DNA from: Aneurinibacillus sp. Ricciae_BoGa-3
Lineage (GTDB): Bacteria; Bacillota; Bacilli; Aneurinibacillales; Aneurinibacillaceae
Length of the DNA: 64,000 nt
Assembly (NCBI RefSeq): GCF_028421645.1
Contig: NZ_CP116887.1
Location: forward strand, 1,242,001 to 1,306,000
Reading direction: 5' to 3'
Shown: one piece after another, positions 1 through 9,909 of the stretch
Layout of the letters: each line of letters begins with the position of its first letter
How positions within the stretch are numbered: the stretch's first letter is position 1
The notes under the pieces: generated by a model
What the model saw: only the letters and a program-made list of their open reading frames with translations
Told to the model about the DNA's origin: nothing
Database searches by the model: none
Made by a program: the position numbers and the translations under genes

Positions 1-375
1 CTTGCTCCTCTGTTTGAATTGCAGCAATTTCAACAATGGCTGGGCACATGCGGCTGGCTGCTGTACAGTCACGGCCGAAAGCTGTATGTAATCCCTGAAG
101 CGGTCAATAAAAGAGATGCCGTTGATTTTGTAAAGATGCGGTCGGGGGCCATGCGAGTGGCTGCCGCCGGTGATTCTGTATTGGATCTGGACATGCTGCA
201 TCAGGCGGATGTGGGAATCAGCCCGCTTCATGGGGAAATCTACCAACTGGGGTTAGGCGTGAGGGGAAGCTCGTCGATCATTTTTACCGAGCAGCAAGGA
301 ATTCGGGCAGCCGAAGACATATTGCGATCGGTCAACGCGTTCACAGGTCACGGAACAACACAAGCTGGCTTTTAA
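1..375 (+). CDS. HAD-superfamily phosphatase, C-terminal part (Ter-module associated)
   Basis: The frame is open to the window edge, so only the last 124 or so residues are present. The segment AAAGDSVLDLDML matches the GDS/GDxxxDxxM region (motif IV) that closes the active site of HAD phosphatases. The gene lies 72 nt upstream of three TerD genes in the same direction. HAD phosphatases are known partners of ATP-grasp and phosphoribosyltransferase enzymes in Ter-dependent stress modules, so a role in making a small metabolite for that system is a reasonable inference. The substrate cannot be read from the sequence. Confidence 0.65.
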   Translation, partial: LAPLFELQQFQQWLGTCGWLLYSHGRKLYVIPEAVNKRDAVDFVKMRSGAMRVAAAGDSVLDLDMLHQADVGISPLHGEIYQLGLGVRGSSSIIFTEQQGIRAAEDILRSVNAFTGHGTTQAGF

Positions 376-447
376 CAGGCTTGCAGGATTTTGGCGCTCC
401 AAAAAGAACTGGTTTGTAATACGTACATATAGAGGAGGAAGATTTTC

Positions 448-1053
448 TTGACTATTTCTCTGCAAAAAGGGCAAAAAATTGATTTAACAAAAGGGAATGC
501 GGGCCTATCCAAAATTTTGGTCGGATTGGGATGGGACCCGGTTAAACGCGGTGGTAGCGGATTATTGGGCGGCCTATTTGGCGGTGGCGGCCAAAATATT
601 GACTGTGATGCATCAGTTATCATGCTCAATGAGCAAAATAAGATAACTGCGAAGGAAAATATTATCTATTTTGGTAATCTCCAGAGCAAAGATGGAAGCA
701 TTCGTCATACCGGAGATAATCTGACAGGTGACGGCGAGGGAGATGATGAACAGATAATTATCGAGCTCTCCCGCATCCCGGCTCAGATTCACAAGCTGGT
801 TTTTGTTGTAAATATATATGATTGCCGGAATCGCAAACAGGATTTTGGCATGATCCAGAATGCGTTTATCCGCGTGGCTGACATGGCCAATAGCAAGGAA
901 TTGCTGCGCTTTAACTTAACGGATAATTATGCAGGCCGGACGACGCTTATTGTTGGCGAGGTATACCGCCATAACGGCGAATGGAAGTTTGGCGCTGTTG
1001 GCGAAGGCACCAATGATGGATCATTGGGTGAAGTTGTCCAGCGATATCAATAA
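448..1053 (+). CDS. yceC: TerD-family stress protein (YceC-like)
   Basis: A 201-residue single TerD domain. TerD proteins are cytoplasmic, bind calcium and are linked to tellurite, phage and envelope stress resistance. Family signatures present are the SLQKGQKIDLTK start, GLGWD, an acidic DCDAS box and GDNLTGDGEGDDE. The start is TTG with GAGGAGG about 10 nt upstream. Compared with its two neighbours it carries a Gly-rich insertion (GGSGLLGGLFGGGG, about residues 32-46) before the metal-binding acidic box, and Cys replaces Leu in DLDAS. It matches the position and length of B. subtilis YceC, first of the yceCDEF series. Confidence 0.85.
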   Translation: MTISLQKGQKIDLTKGNAGLSKILVGLGWDPVKRGGSGLLGGLFGGGGQNIDCDASVIMLNEQNKITAKENIIYFGNLQSKDGSIRHTGDNLTGDGEGDDEQIIIELSRIPAQIHKLVFVVNIYDCRNRKQDFGMIQNAFIRVADMANSKELLRFNLTDNYAGRTTLIVGEVYRHNGEWKFGAVGEGTNDGSLGEVVQRYQ

Positions 1054-1092
1054 TAACCATACATAACACACAATTAAAGGAGGCCTTTTATC

Positions 1093-1674
1093 ATGGCAAT
1101 TAGTTTATCAAAAGGACAAAAAGTAGATTTAACAAAGACCAATCCGGGTTTAACAAAAGTAGTGGTGGGTCTTGGCTGGGATGTAAACAAATACGATGGC
1201 GGAAATGATTTTGACCTGGACGCTTCCGTGTTTCTTTTAGATGCCAACGGCAAGGTTTCGAACGAGAAAGACTTTGTTTTCTATAACAATCCTCAGGGCG
1301 GTGGCGGATCAGTCACCCATACAGGAGATAACCGGACTGGCCAGGGCGATGGCGACGACGAACAGGTTAGTGTAGACCTGAAGTCTGTACCTGCTTCAAT
1401 CGAGAAAGTTGCCTTTGCGATTACGATTCATGATGCGGATGCACGCAAGCAGAACTTCGGACAGGTTTCCAACGCCTATGTGCGTATTCTGAATGATGAA
1501 AATGGACAGGAATTAATCCGCTATGACCTTGGTGAAGATTTCTCAGTGGAGACGGCTGTCGTTGTCGGAGAACTCTACCGCCACGCCGGCGAGTGGAAAT
1601 TCAGCGCCATCGGAAGCGGCTATCAGGGCGGGCTTGCCGCCTTATGCCGCGATTATGGCCTGCAGGTTGGCTAA
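1093..1674 (+). CDS. yceD: TerD-family stress protein (YceD, general stress protein 16U-like)
   Basis: 193 residues, the usual length of YceD/GS16U. A complete TerD domain is seen: [49 protein letters not shown] and the C-terminal [18 protein letters not shown] block. The acidic clusters are the expected calcium ligands. ATG follows AAAGGAGG by a normal spacing. It lies 39 nt behind the yceC-like gene and 38 nt before the next TerD gene, so the three are presumably one transcript. In B. subtilis this operon answers sigma-B and extracytoplasmic sigma factors; the promoter here must lie upstream of the window. Confidence 0.9.
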   Translation: MAISLSKGQKVDLTKTNPGLTKVVVGLGWDVNKYDGGNDFDLDASVFLLDANGKVSNEKDFVFYNNPQGGGGSVTHTGDNRTGQGDGDDEQVSVDLKSVPASIEKVAFAITIHDADARKQNFGQVSNAYVRILNDENGQELIRYDLGEDFSVETAVVVGELYRHAGEWKFSAIGSGYQGGLAALCRDYGLQVG

Positions 1675-1712
1675 TCGTTTTTTAATCATGGAACGCTACA
1701 GGAGGGATAGCT

Positions 1713-2294
1713 GTGTCGATTAGTTTAAGTAAAGGGCAGCGCATTGACCTTACAAAAACCAATCCGGGATTGAAAAAAGTCATCATCGGTCTTGGATGGG
1801 ATATTAAGCACTACGATGGAGGTTTTGATTTTGATCTGGATGCTTCCGCTTTTCTCCTGGGGGCAGACGGCAAGGCAAAGAGCGAACAGGATTTTATCTT
1901 CTATAATAACCTGCAGGGCGGAAATGGATCGGTTGTTCACACCGGGGATAACCGGACAGGTGAAGGAGATGGGGACGATGAGCAGATCAAGATTGACTTC
2001 TCAAAGGTTCCTGCCCACGTGGACAAGGTGGCCATTACCGTTACGATTCACGACGCACAAGCGCGCGGCCAGAATTTTGGGCAGGTTGTGAACTCATTTG
2101 TCCGTGTCGTTAACGAGGAAACTAACCAGGAGATTATGCGGTATGACCTGGGTGAGGATTTCTCGATTGAGACAGCGGTTGTAGTCTGTGAGCTGTATCG
2201 CCATAATGGAGACTGGAAATTTAACGCAATCGGCAGCGGGTTCCAGGGCGGCCTTGCAGCTCTATGCGCCAATTATGGTCTGCAGGCAGGCTGA
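1713..2294 (+). CDS. yceE: TerD-family stress protein (YceE-like)
   Basis: A third TerD domain protein of 193 residues, very similar to its neighbour ([36 protein letters not shown] near the end). The start is GTG with AGGAGGG 6 nt upstream. Tandem TerD paralogues of this kind arise by duplication. They probably form mixed calcium-dependent assemblies near the membrane together with TerC-type proteins, as proposed for the family. A rho-independent terminator follows directly, before the TerC gene. Confidence 0.9.
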   Translation: MSISLSKGQRIDLTKTNPGLKKVIIGLGWDIKHYDGGFDFDLDASAFLLGADGKAKSEQDFIFYNNLQGGNGSVVHTGDNRTGEGDGDDEQIKIDFSKVPAHVDKVAITVTIHDAQARGQNFGQVVNSFVRVVNEETNQEIMRYDLGEDFSIETAVVVCELYRHNGDWKFNAIGSGFQGGLAALCANYGLQAG

Positions 2295-2307
2295 TTGAAA
2301 CCCTTAG

Positions 2308-2347
2308 AAAGGATGCCGGTAGTGTAACTCTTTCCGGCATCCTTTTT
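2308..2347 (+). terminator. Rho-independent terminator between yceE and yceF
   Basis: A 12-bp stem, AAAGGATGCCGG pairing with CCGGCATCCTTT, closes a short loop and runs into T residues. It lies inside the gene series and would reduce transcription of the downstream TerC gene relative to the TerD genes. Confidence 0.8.
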
Positions 2348-2405
2348 CACGAGTAACATCGTATTACAATAAATAGCAAATATTAGTTGGAGGTCATTTT
2401 ACTAA

Positions 2406-3140
2406 ATGGATGGATTCTTAGCCGGGTTGATACACACGTACAGCCAGTTTTTTTCACTTCACGAGCTTGTAGCAGAGCTGGCCAACCCTGTAAGCTGGGG
2501 CTATATTGGCTCCTTAATTATTCTGGAAGGTCTGCTTTCAGCAGACAATGCACTCGTACTGGCCGTTATGGTAAGGCATTTGCCTAAGAACCAACAGAAG
2601 AGGGCTCTCTTCTACGGGATTTTAGGCGCCTATATTTTCCGTTTTATCGCCATTGGAATTGGGGTTTACTTGACGCAGATTTGGTGGATTAAAATTGTCG
2701 GCGGCGCTTATCTGCTCTGGCTTTCGCTCAAGCATTTTCTTGGCAAAGACGGCGGGGATGATGATGTTCAGGAGACGAAAAAGTCGTTCTGGGGAACTGT
2801 GCTTGCTGTTGAATTGATGGATATCGCCTTTAGTATTGACAGCGTGCTTGCCGCGTTTGGCGTAAGCAACAAAGTCTGGATCTTATTTATGGGCGGAATT
2901 CTCGGGATCCTGATGATGCGCGGCGTTGCTCAAATCTTTCTTAGGCTCATTGAAGCCGTGCCGGAGCTTGAGACAACCGCTTTTGTATTGATTGCGATCA
3001 TTGGGGTCAAAATGATTGCCGGAGCATTTGGCTTCGAGCTGCATGACCTGTTGTTCTTCGGTATCCTGATCGCTGTATTCCTGGGTACTTTTATTGTTCA
3101 CGCTGTTCGAAAAAGATCTGCTGAAAGCAAACAAAGTTAA
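2406..3140 (+). CDS. yceF: TerC-family integral membrane protein (YceF/MeeF-like manganese exporter)
   Basis: 244 residues with about seven hydrophobic segments. The TerC hallmarks are both present: LEGLLSADNALV near residue 45 and ELMDIAFSIDS near residue 140, whose Asp residues line the metal path. The B. subtilis relatives YceF and YkoY export manganese and help metalate secreted enzymes. ATG follows TTGGAGG. It is last in the Ter series, behind an internal terminator. Confidence 0.87.
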   Translation: MDGFLAGLIHTYSQFFSLHELVAELANPVSWGYIGSLIILEGLLSADNALVLAVMVRHLPKNQQKRALFYGILGAYIFRFIAIGIGVYLTQIWWIKIVGGAYLLWLSLKHFLGKDGGDDDVQETKKSFWGTVLAVELMDIAFSIDSVLAAFGVSNKVWILFMGGILGILMMRGVAQIFLRLIEAVPELETTAFVLIAIIGVKMIAGAFGFELHDLLFFGILIAVFLGTFIVHAVRKRSAESKQS

Positions 3141-3147
3141 GTTAAGA

Positions 3148-3182
3148 AAGCTGCCGGGATTTTTGTCCCGGCAGCTTTTTTG
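3148..3182 (+). terminator. Terminator after yceF, possibly shared with the convergent RND gene
   Basis: AAAGCTGCCGGGA pairs with TCCCGGCAGCTTT and is followed by a T-run on the plus strand. The hairpin lies 6 nt from the stop of the convergent RND gene. Confidence 0.85.
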
Positions 3183-3187
3183 CTTGT

Positions 3188-6100
3188 TTACAATGAAATA
3201 GCAGGTGGTTCCTGCTTTTTTTTCTGGCTTCGTTTCATCTTGCGCTGTGCGAGTACGGTATATAGAGAAGGAACGACTACGAGCGTAAGCACCGTAGAGA
3301 AAATAAGCCCAAAAATAATGGTCATTGCCAGCGGCCGAAACAAGACGTCATTGGACACGGCAAGCGGGGTCAAGCCGGCGACAGCCGTCATGGTGGTTAG
3401 CAGGATAGGGCGCAACCTTGCTTCCCCGGCTCTGATGACCGCCTGTTTAAGTTCCACTCCATCACGGCGGGCTTCCTCAATGAACTCAATTAACACGATG
3501 CCGTTTCGGACAACGATACCGGATAATGATATCGCACCCATCATTGTCATGAATCCGAGTGGTGTCTGCGTAATAAACAAACCGATAAGACTCCCGGCAA
3601 ATGCCAAATAAACGGTGCTCATGACAAGAATAGGCAGGGAAAGCGAGTAAAACTGCATGGCAATTAAAATGACAATGAGAAAGACAACGATAATAGAGAG
3701 TTTACCCAGGCTGATAAAAATATCCGTCTGTTCCGAGGTCTCCCCGCCGATTTCCCAGCGGTAGCCTTCAGGCATTTTTAGAGCAGAGAGCTTTGGTTTT
3801 AATTCACTAATAACATCTGTCGCCGTGCGCCCGCTTACGTCACTGGAAATCTCCACATCCCGTGATAGGCTTCGATGCGGAATATTCTGTATGGTAAATG
3901 AAGGGATGGTACTGACCAGTTCCGACAGCGGGATTTGCTGGCCGCGGGAATTTGGAACAGTCAACTGTTGTATGGCACCGAGGGCATTGCCGTCATTCTT
4001 GCTGGCATACAGCTTAATGTCGATTAAATCGCTGCTGTCATCGAACTGGTCTACGGTAAGTCCCTCGCCGGCAAGTCGAAGCGTTCGGGATAAATCAGAA
4101 TAGCTGACCATCTTCTGATCCATTATATCTTTCTTCACATGAAACTCCAGCGCATATCGCTCGATGCCGAAATCGTCATTGATATTCCGAGTGCCAGGCA
4201 GCGAAGCAATCGTTTCCTTTATCTGGTTGGAAAGTTTGCGAAGTGTTGGAATATCTCCCCCATATACGCGCACAACCACCGGATCCCCCACGGGTGGGCC
4301 GGCGCTTAATTCCTTAGGCGTAATTCGGACTCCAGGGAACATCGGCTCCAACGCAGCTGTCCAGGGCGAAACCACGTCCGATGTTTGGACCACCTTCCTG
4401 TCTACTGTAACAACGAGCTGTGCAACCTCTATTCCGTCTCCAGCTCCCGTATCGCCGCTGAACATCTTAGGAGCGCTTCCGCCTGTATAAGAGGCAACGG
4501 ATAGCACCCCTTTCTGTTTTAACAGCCATTGGCTGGTCTCTAATGCCACCCGGTTGGTAGCTTGAAGGTTGCTGCCAGTCGGCGTACGAAGATTAACGAG
4601 CAGCTCAGCCCGGTCGGCTTTCGGGAATAGCTCAATAGGCAGCAGGGGGATTAAGCCGTAAGCTGCTGTCCCGAGTAAAATACCGGCTAGCCCTACGTTT
4701 AAGGGCTTATTAAGCATGCGGGGCATCAATCGCCCGGAATACCACCCTGTAAGCGAGGCTAGTTGCTTCCCGAGAAGCCCGGCCGGTTTTCTTGGGATGG
4801 TTGCGGCCGCAGTCCTTGCCCTGGATTCCCGCCATCTTCGGAAAATTGGAATGATCGTAAGTGACATCAGCATAGATGCTAGCATGGTAAGCGAAATGAT
4901 AACCGGAATCGGCCGGATAAACTGGCCGGCATTCCCCTGAAGAAACAGCAGGGGGCCAAAGGCTGCGATGGTGGCCAGTGTTGCGGTAAGGATTGAAATG
5001 GACACTTCTTTCGCTCCGTGTGTAGCCGCCGTTTCAGGATCTTCACCAAGTACTTGCAATCTGCGTTCAATGTTGTCGTTTACGACGACTGCATCATCCA
5101 CGAGGATCCCTAGTACAATGATCAACCCAACGATGGACATCTGGTTGAGTGTAATGCCAAGTGAGGGCAGAAACATCAGCCCAAGTGCTAGGGAAATCGG
5201 TATGGCAAGCGCCACCACAAGCGAAGTCGTGAGGTTGAGGCCAAGTGTACAGACAAGCAGCACCGCCCCTACCGCGATTAGCATTTCGCGGGTTAAATCT
5301 GAGAAAAGCTCATGCACGCGCTCATTTTGTGAATAAATCGAGTCTACTTTTGCCCAGGTGGGTAGCGATTTTTTTAACCCGGTCATAGCATTATCCACTT
5401 TGCTTTGAATCGTTGGCACATCGCTGCCAACCTCTGCATTTATGCTAAGCGTTATCGCCGGGCGTCCATTCTGGTAGGCATAGTAGTCAACTTTTTTGGT
5501 TGTCTCTTTGACTGTGCCGATATCCTGCAGGTATATCGGGTAACTTTCCGGTGTGCGGGAGACAATGACGCGATTCAATTCATCTGCATGATAGTTATCC
5601 GGAAGGTACAGTTGATACGTTCTGGATCCCACGTCAAAGTTGCCCAGCCCAACTTTATCATTTTCGGCCTTAATGGCGTTTAATACCTGGCCCCATGAAA
5701 GTCCATAGCGGGCCAGCTTTTGGGTATCAATTTCTGCCCGAACCTCTTTGTCCGGGAGTCCATCCAGCTTCACATCTGATACGCCAGGAATGGTGCGAAG
5801 CTGGTCCTTCCACGTTTTTAAAGTATTACGCAAGCTGTACAGCTGGTCAATGCTGGCCGCAGAAATGTTAAAAGTTTGGATAAAAGTGCGGTTTAAATCA
5901 TCGTTTATAACCGGCTGTTTCGCATCCGGCGGGAGATCTTTTTCTGCATCCTTGACCTTTTTGCGCAGTTCATCGAACTTCGTCTTCGGATCAATTCCAT
6001 CCTTTACTTCGACGACAATCGTGGAAGCCCCTAATGTGGATTCTGACCGGATGTTCTTCAGGCCTTGAATTTCATTCACTTTCTCTTCGATCTTCTTCGT

Positions 6101-6283
6101 AACATTCTGCTCCACTTTTTCAGGGGATGCTCCTGGGTAAACGGTAACGACGGTAGCAACATTGACGATGATATCCGGCGTTTCCTGGCGGGGCAACTGA
6201 AAAAAGGTTAAAAAGCCCAACAGTACAATCATGGTAAAAAAGAGAAGCGTTATTTTCTGTTTTCGGATCACATAAGAAATCAC
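3188..6283 (-). CDS. RND-family efflux transporter (AcrB/SwrC type)
   Basis: A 1031-residue inner-membrane pump, normal for the HAE-type RND family. The architecture is one N-terminal helix, a large extracytoplasmic loop, a bundle of six helices, then the same repeated. The transmembrane box GILVDDAVVVNDNIER near residue 400 holds the Asp pair used for proton coupling. It uses the proton gradient to expel amphiphiles or drugs. Gram-positive relatives such as SwrC export surfactin and lipid-like compounds. Its start overlaps the end of the adaptor gene by 4 nt (ATGA), so the two are translationally coupled. The substrate is not deducible. Confidence 0.9.
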   Translation of the reverse strand: MISYVIRKQKITLLFFTMIVLLGFLTFFQLPRQETPDIIVNVATVVTVYPGASPEKVEQNVTKKIEEKVNEIQGLKNIRSESTLGASTIVVEVKDGIDPKTKFDELRKKVKDAEKDLPPDAKQPVINDDLNRTFIQTFNISAASIDQLYSLRNTLKTWKDQLRTIPGVSDVKLDGLPDKEVRAEIDTQKLARYGLSWGQVLNAIKAENDKVGLGNFDVGSRTYQLYLPDNYHADELNRVIVSRTPESYPIYLQDIGTVKETTKKVDYYAYQNGRPAITLSINAEVGSDVPTIQSKVDNAMTGLKKSLPTWAKVDSIYSQNERVHELFSDLTREMLIAVGAVLLVCTLGLNLTTSLVVALAIPISLALGLMFLPSLGITLNQMSIVGLIIVLGILVDDAVVVNDNIERRLQVLGEDPETAATHGAKEVSISILTATLATIAAFGPLLFLQGNAGQFIRPIPVIISLTMLASMLMSLTIIPIFRRWRESRARTAAATIPRKPAGLLGKQLASLTGWYSGRLMPRMLNKPLNVGLAGILLGTAAYGLIPLLPIELFPKADRAELLVNLRTPTGSNLQATNRVALETSQWLLKQKGVLSVASYTGGSAPKMFSGDTGAGDGIEVAQLVVTVDRKVVQTSDVVSPWTAALEPMFPGVRITPKELSAGPPVGDPVVVRVYGGDIPTLRKLSNQIKETIASLPGTRNINDDFGIERYALEFHVKKDIMDQKMVSYSDLSRTLRLAGEGLTVDQFDDSSDLIDIKLYASKNDGNALGAIQQLTVPNSRGQQIPLSELVSTIPSFTIQNIPHRSLSRDVEISSDVSGRTATDVISELKPKLSALKMPEGYRWEIGGETSEQTDIFISLGKLSIIVVFLIVILIAMQFYSLSLPILVMSTVYLAFAGSLIGLFITQTPLGFMTMMGAISLSGIVVRNGIVLIEFIEEARRDGVELKQAVIRAGEARLRPILLTTMTAVAGLTPLAVSNDVLFRPLAMTIIFGLIFSTVLTLVVVPSLYTVLAQRKMKRSQKKKQEPPAISL

Positions 6284-7614
6284 GGCTTTTGGGTACCTCC
6301 ACTTGAACGGGCGTCAATTGCATCGCCGTTAAAGAGGCGATCCGCTCCTTTCGTTACAACAGATGCTCCGTCGTACAGGCCGGATGTAATTTCAAGCTTG
6401 TTGTTTACCAGCGTGCCAATTGTTACAGGTGTCTGAACCGCTTTTCCTTTGTTATTGATAAAAACATAGGGATGGCTCCCTGTGCTAATAACCGCTTCAA
6501 CCGGTAGGAAAATACCTTTTGTTTCCTTAAGTTTTCGCTCTGCGAAAACAACCTGACCGGCATACCAATCTCCAGCCGGGTTTGGAATATGTACTTCGAC
6601 GTTAATCGTTCCTGTGCTGGAATTCGTTGAAGGATAGATTTTGCTTACCTTTGCCGATCTGGATTTGCCATAAAGCGTGAGCGTAACGGCATCACCAATG
6701 TGCCAGTTGTCAATTTCGCTGTCAGGAACCGGCAGAAGCACCTTCAGTGGATCGATACTTGCAATCCGGTATACAGGCGTGCCGGGTGTGATGAGCTGGC
6801 CAACGGATGCCTGTTTGTCCACAATTACGCCTGCGATCTTTGAAGTCAGGGTTGTTTTCGCGAGGGTAAGCTGCGCCTGCTCGGATGATAAAACCGCCTG
6901 GTCTCGCCCGGTTTGTGCCTGTTGCTGGGCGGCTTGTGCTTGTACTAAGGCAGCCTGGATCGCTCTGCGCTTTTCCGGGCGGGTGCCTTCCATTACCAGA
7001 GAATAGGCCGCGCGTGCATTCTCTAAATCTTTCTGCGCATTGGAAGTCTTGTATACCGCATCATCATAATCCTTCTGTGAAAGAGCGCCCTGCCGGTACA
7101 GGGCTTCAGCACGCTTACGGTCACTATCCGCTTTCAGGTAAGCATCATTGGCTCTGTCTAGAGCCAGTTTAGCCTGGGCGCGCTCCTGCTCTCGTGCTCC
7201 ATTAGCCGTCTCATCGATGGTTGCCTGGGCCGATTGAATACTGGCACCGGCAGATTGCAGGGCCGCATTCGCGGTGTCTATAGCGGAATTTGCTTTCTGC
7301 GATTGCAGTTCGTAATCAGAACTGTCCAGTCTGGCAAGAACCGTTCCCTGGCTGACCCTATCCCCGATTGCCGCTTCGGTGCTCACAATACGGCCGCCAA
7401 CCTCAAAGGAAGCGAGGGTTTCTTCAGACGATTGAAGGATGCCGGATAAGCGGGTGTACTGCGCTCCTGCTTCCGAATGAACAGTGGACACCTCTACAAT
7501 TTTTTTCTCCTTTCCTGCTGCCGCAGCCGCTCGCTCGACCGCTGTACTTGAGCCACATCCTGTTATGCCCGCTAACGCCGCTGTCATGACAATCGCCATC
7601 CGCTTGTGCTTCAC
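6280..7614 (-). CDS. RND efflux membrane-fusion/adaptor lipoprotein (HlyD/MFP family)
   Basis: 444 residues with an N-terminal lipoprotein signal ending in ITGC at about residue 20. A barrel-sandwich half, an Ala/Gln-rich coiled-coil hairpin (about residues 100-230), the second barrel half and the beta-barrel/MP domain follow in the order of RND adaptors. The start is GTG with GAGGTGG close upstream. In a Gram-positive cell it would be tethered outside the membrane and bind the RND pump encoded immediately downstream. It is first of the two-gene unit. Confidence 0.9.
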   Translation of the reverse strand: MKHKRMAIVMTAALAGITGCGSSTAVERAAAAAGKEKKIVEVSTVHSEAGAQYTRLSGILQSSEETLASFEVGGRIVSTEAAIGDRVSQGTVLARLDSSDYELQSQKANSAIDTANAALQSAGASIQSAQATIDETANGAREQERAQAKLALDRANDAYLKADSDRKRAEALYRQGALSQKDYDDAVYKTSNAQKDLENARAAYSLVMEGTRPEKRRAIQAALVQAQAAQQQAQTGRDQAVLSSEQAQLTLAKTTLTSKIAGVIVDKQASVGQLITPGTPVYRIASIDPLKVLLPVPDSEIDNWHIGDAVTLTLYGKSRSAKVSKIYPSTNSSTGTINVEVHIPNPAGDWYAGQVVFAERKLKETKGIFLPVEAVISTGSHPYVFINNKGKAVQTPVTIGTLVNNKLEITSGLYDGASVVTKGADRLFNGDAIDARSSGGTQKP

Positions 7615-7686
7615 AAAACCACCTCACATGAATTTAGTCTTACAAAAATAAATAGTTACAAAATCCTAAACTTTTATCAGAAAACG

Positions 7687-7715
7687 TTGAATCTTAAGGT
7701 ATATGTTACTATAAT
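7687..7715 (+). promoter_or_regulatory. Sigma-A-like promoter for the chemoreceptor gene
   Basis: TTGAAT, a 17-nt spacer, then a perfect TATAAT. The predicted start of transcription leaves a leader of about 85 nt. Confidence 0.65.
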
Positions 7716-7808
7716 TAAATCAACAAGAATAGGTAAAATTTTCCCGAATTAGGGGTGAACACTCTATTAATTATGTAAAACTTTTGTGAAGTAGAATGGG
7801 GGAATTTC

Positions 7809-9797
7809 ATGAAAACGCTGCGCTCTAAACTTTTATTTTTGATGATTCCTATTTTTGTCATTTCCCTCACGATGATTGCCTACATCAATCATAATAAGGC
7901 CAAAGACTTTTTAAAACAGAATTTTCAACAGGATGCACAAGGAAAACTGGATTTTATTCAGAAGAGTGTAGATGAGTGGATCCAGTCTAAACAGGATGTC
8001 ATACACACGATGGCCCTATCTGAGGAGGCAGCCAATCCTAATCTTCAAATCGAGCACAGTTATCTTCTCAAGCAGCTTGGCGCTCACAGCGAGTTCGAAA
8101 TGCTTTTTGTATCTAGTGATACGATTGGAAACAGGACACTAACCTCTACGGGGCAATCAATGGATATTTCCAGCCGTCCCTATTTTAAAGAAAGCCTGAA
8201 TGGAAAAACAGTCATTACGGATCCTCTTATCTCGAAGGTATCCGGCAAGTTGGCCGTTGTCGTTTCAGCTCCTCTGTATAAAGAGAAAAAAGTTGCCGGA
8301 GTTATTGGTGGAACGATTCTCGTCGATAAGCTGGTGCAGGTCGTTAATTCACAAAAGCTCGGGCAATCCGGTTACGCCTACATGTTCAACAGCCAGGGGA
8401 TTGTCATTGCTCATCCGAAGCATGACTATATCTTAAAATTAAACTTACATACACTGGGCAGCAAAGAACTATCAGATGCCATTAATCGGACGATACATGG
8501 GGAAACAGGGTTAATCGAGTACACTTTTGAAGGTGTCGACAAATATGCATTCTACAAAAAAAGTGCAAAGACGGACTGGGGCATCATCATCACGTCCCCG
8601 GTTAACGAAGCCACCTCACAAATGTCATACCTTGCCAAGCTATCGTTTGTAACCGCGCTTATTGTTCTTATTTTTACTATTCTTGCGCTGGTGGTATTCG
8701 CAAGCAGGCTAGTCCGCCCCATACACCAATTAAGCATGCTTACGCAGGGCATAGCGCAGGGCGATTTAACATTGAAAACAAACATTTATACAAAGGATGA
8801 AGTGGGCGATTTAAGCAGGTATTTTAATGACATGGTTGACAGTATGCAGTCGATTATCTTAAATGTGAAAGAGGCCTCTAAACGGCTGAAAGCCTCTTCT
8901 GAAACGCTTGAAATCACCAGCAGGGAAACAAAGGATTCCTCCGAACAAGTGGCCGTTACGATTTCAGAGCTGGCAAATGGCACAACGGACATTTCTATGT
9001 CCATCCAGGAGATAGCCAACGAAGTAGCAGACATGATCGCCACCATAGGGCATGTGAACAAAATTGCGGCGTCTATGCTGGATATTTTCAAGCGTTCACA
9101 GGAAGAATCGCGGAAGGGGCAGGAAGATGCGGCAGCCACGATTCAGAAGATGTCAGAGATCAACCACAACACGGAACAAAATGTTGTTCGGATGCGCACG
9201 CTTGGTGAGAAGACTAATGAAGTGCATGAGATTGTTCAGCTCATCACAAATATCGCTTCCCAAACCAATTTACTGGCGCTCAATGCCAGTATAGAGGCGG
9301 CGCGTGCCGGCGAGTCAGGTAAAGGATTTGCTGTTGTTGCTGGTGAAGTCCGAAAACTTGCCGAAGAAACGTCGGCAGCTGCACTGAACATACAACAAAT
9401 CGTAATGGAAACGATGGCGCAGACTCAATCCGCCATTCGTTCGATTGAATTAGGACAGGCTGAAATCAGTGAAGGTGCGCAGCTTGTGCACACCACTGGC
9501 ATGTCGTTTACAACGATAAACCAATCTATCGTACAGGCTGTCAACCAGGCCCATGACCTTGTGCGTTCGATGGACATTTTGGAAAAGAAAAGCGGGCTTG
9601 TCGGGGAGAATATCGAGACGATTGCGGCGATTACCGAAGAGGCTTCCGCAGGTGCGCAAGAGGTAAGCGCGGTGTGTGAGGAGCAGGCAGCTGCCTCCCA
9701 TCAAATCGCCGCGGATGCTGGAACGCTCAGTGAGCTGGCACGAGAGCTGCAAAACTTGACCAGTCAGTTTAAGACCCAGCATACCGATGCGGAATAA
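7809..9797 (+). CDS. Methyl-accepting chemotaxis protein with Cache-type sensor
   Basis: 662 residues in the order TM1 (about 9-27), an extracellular double-Cache-like region (about 35-275) with [12 protein letters not shown]2 (about 280-303), HAMP (to about 355) and the cytoplasmic signalling coiled coil. The conserved tip, around [15 protein letters not shown], lies near residues 480-500 and binds CheW/CheA. It senses an extracellular ligand or chemical condition and feeds flagellar control; dCache receptors often bind amino or organic acids, but the ligand is unknown. It is a single gene with its own promoter. Confidence 0.92.
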   Translation: MKTLRSKLLFLMIPIFVISLTMIAYINHNKAKDFLKQNFQQDAQGKLDFIQKSVDEWIQSKQDVIHTMALSEEAANPNLQIEHSYLLKQLGAHSEFEMLFVSSDTIGNRTLTSTGQSMDISSRPYFKESLNGKTVITDPLISKVSGKLAVVVSAPLYKEKKVAGVIGGTILVDKLVQVVNSQKLGQSGYAYMFNSQGIVIAHPKHDYILKLNLHTLGSKELSDAINRTIHGETGLIEYTFEGVDKYAFYKKSAKTDWGIIITSPVNEATSQMSYLAKLSFVTALIVLIFTILALVVFASRLVRPIHQLSMLTQGIAQGDLTLKTNIYTKDEVGDLSRYFNDMVDSMQSIILNVKEASKRLKASSETLEITSRETKDSSEQVAVTISELANGTTDISMSIQEIANEVADMIATIGHVNKIAASMLDIFKRSQEESRKGQEDAAATIQKMSEINHNTEQNVVRMRTLGEKTNEVHEIVQLITNIASQTNLLALNASIEAARAGESGKGFAVVAGEVRKLAEETSAAALNIQQIVMETMAQTQSAIRSIELGQAEISEGAQLVHTTGMSFTTINQSIVQAVNQAHDLVRSMDILEKKSGLVGENIETIAAITEEASAGAQEVSAVCEEQAAASHQIAADAGTLSELARELQNLTSQFKTQHTDAE

Positions 9798-9833
9798 AGC
9801 TACTTCTGTGGCGCTATCAACAGCATAGACGCT

Positions 9834-9859
9834 GTTTTGTCCCCTTTTTATTCGGGTAT
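9834..9859 (+). promoter_or_regulatory. Candidate sigma-B promoter for the YtxH-like gene
   Basis: GTTTTG, 14 nt, GGGTAT closely fits the Bacillus sigma-B consensus (GTTTAA, 12-15 nt, GGGWAW). It lies about 50 nt before the start of a general-stress-type gene, which supports the reading. Confidence 0.55.
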
Positions 9860-9909
9860 TTACTAGTAAAGAATAAATCTACCTGATCAAAAGAAAGGAA
9901 GGCTAAACA

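Noticed and set aside
3825..6068. Several long frames antisense to the RND pump gene
   Set aside because: They shadow a well-supported transporter gene on the other strand and carry no family motifs or ribosome sites.
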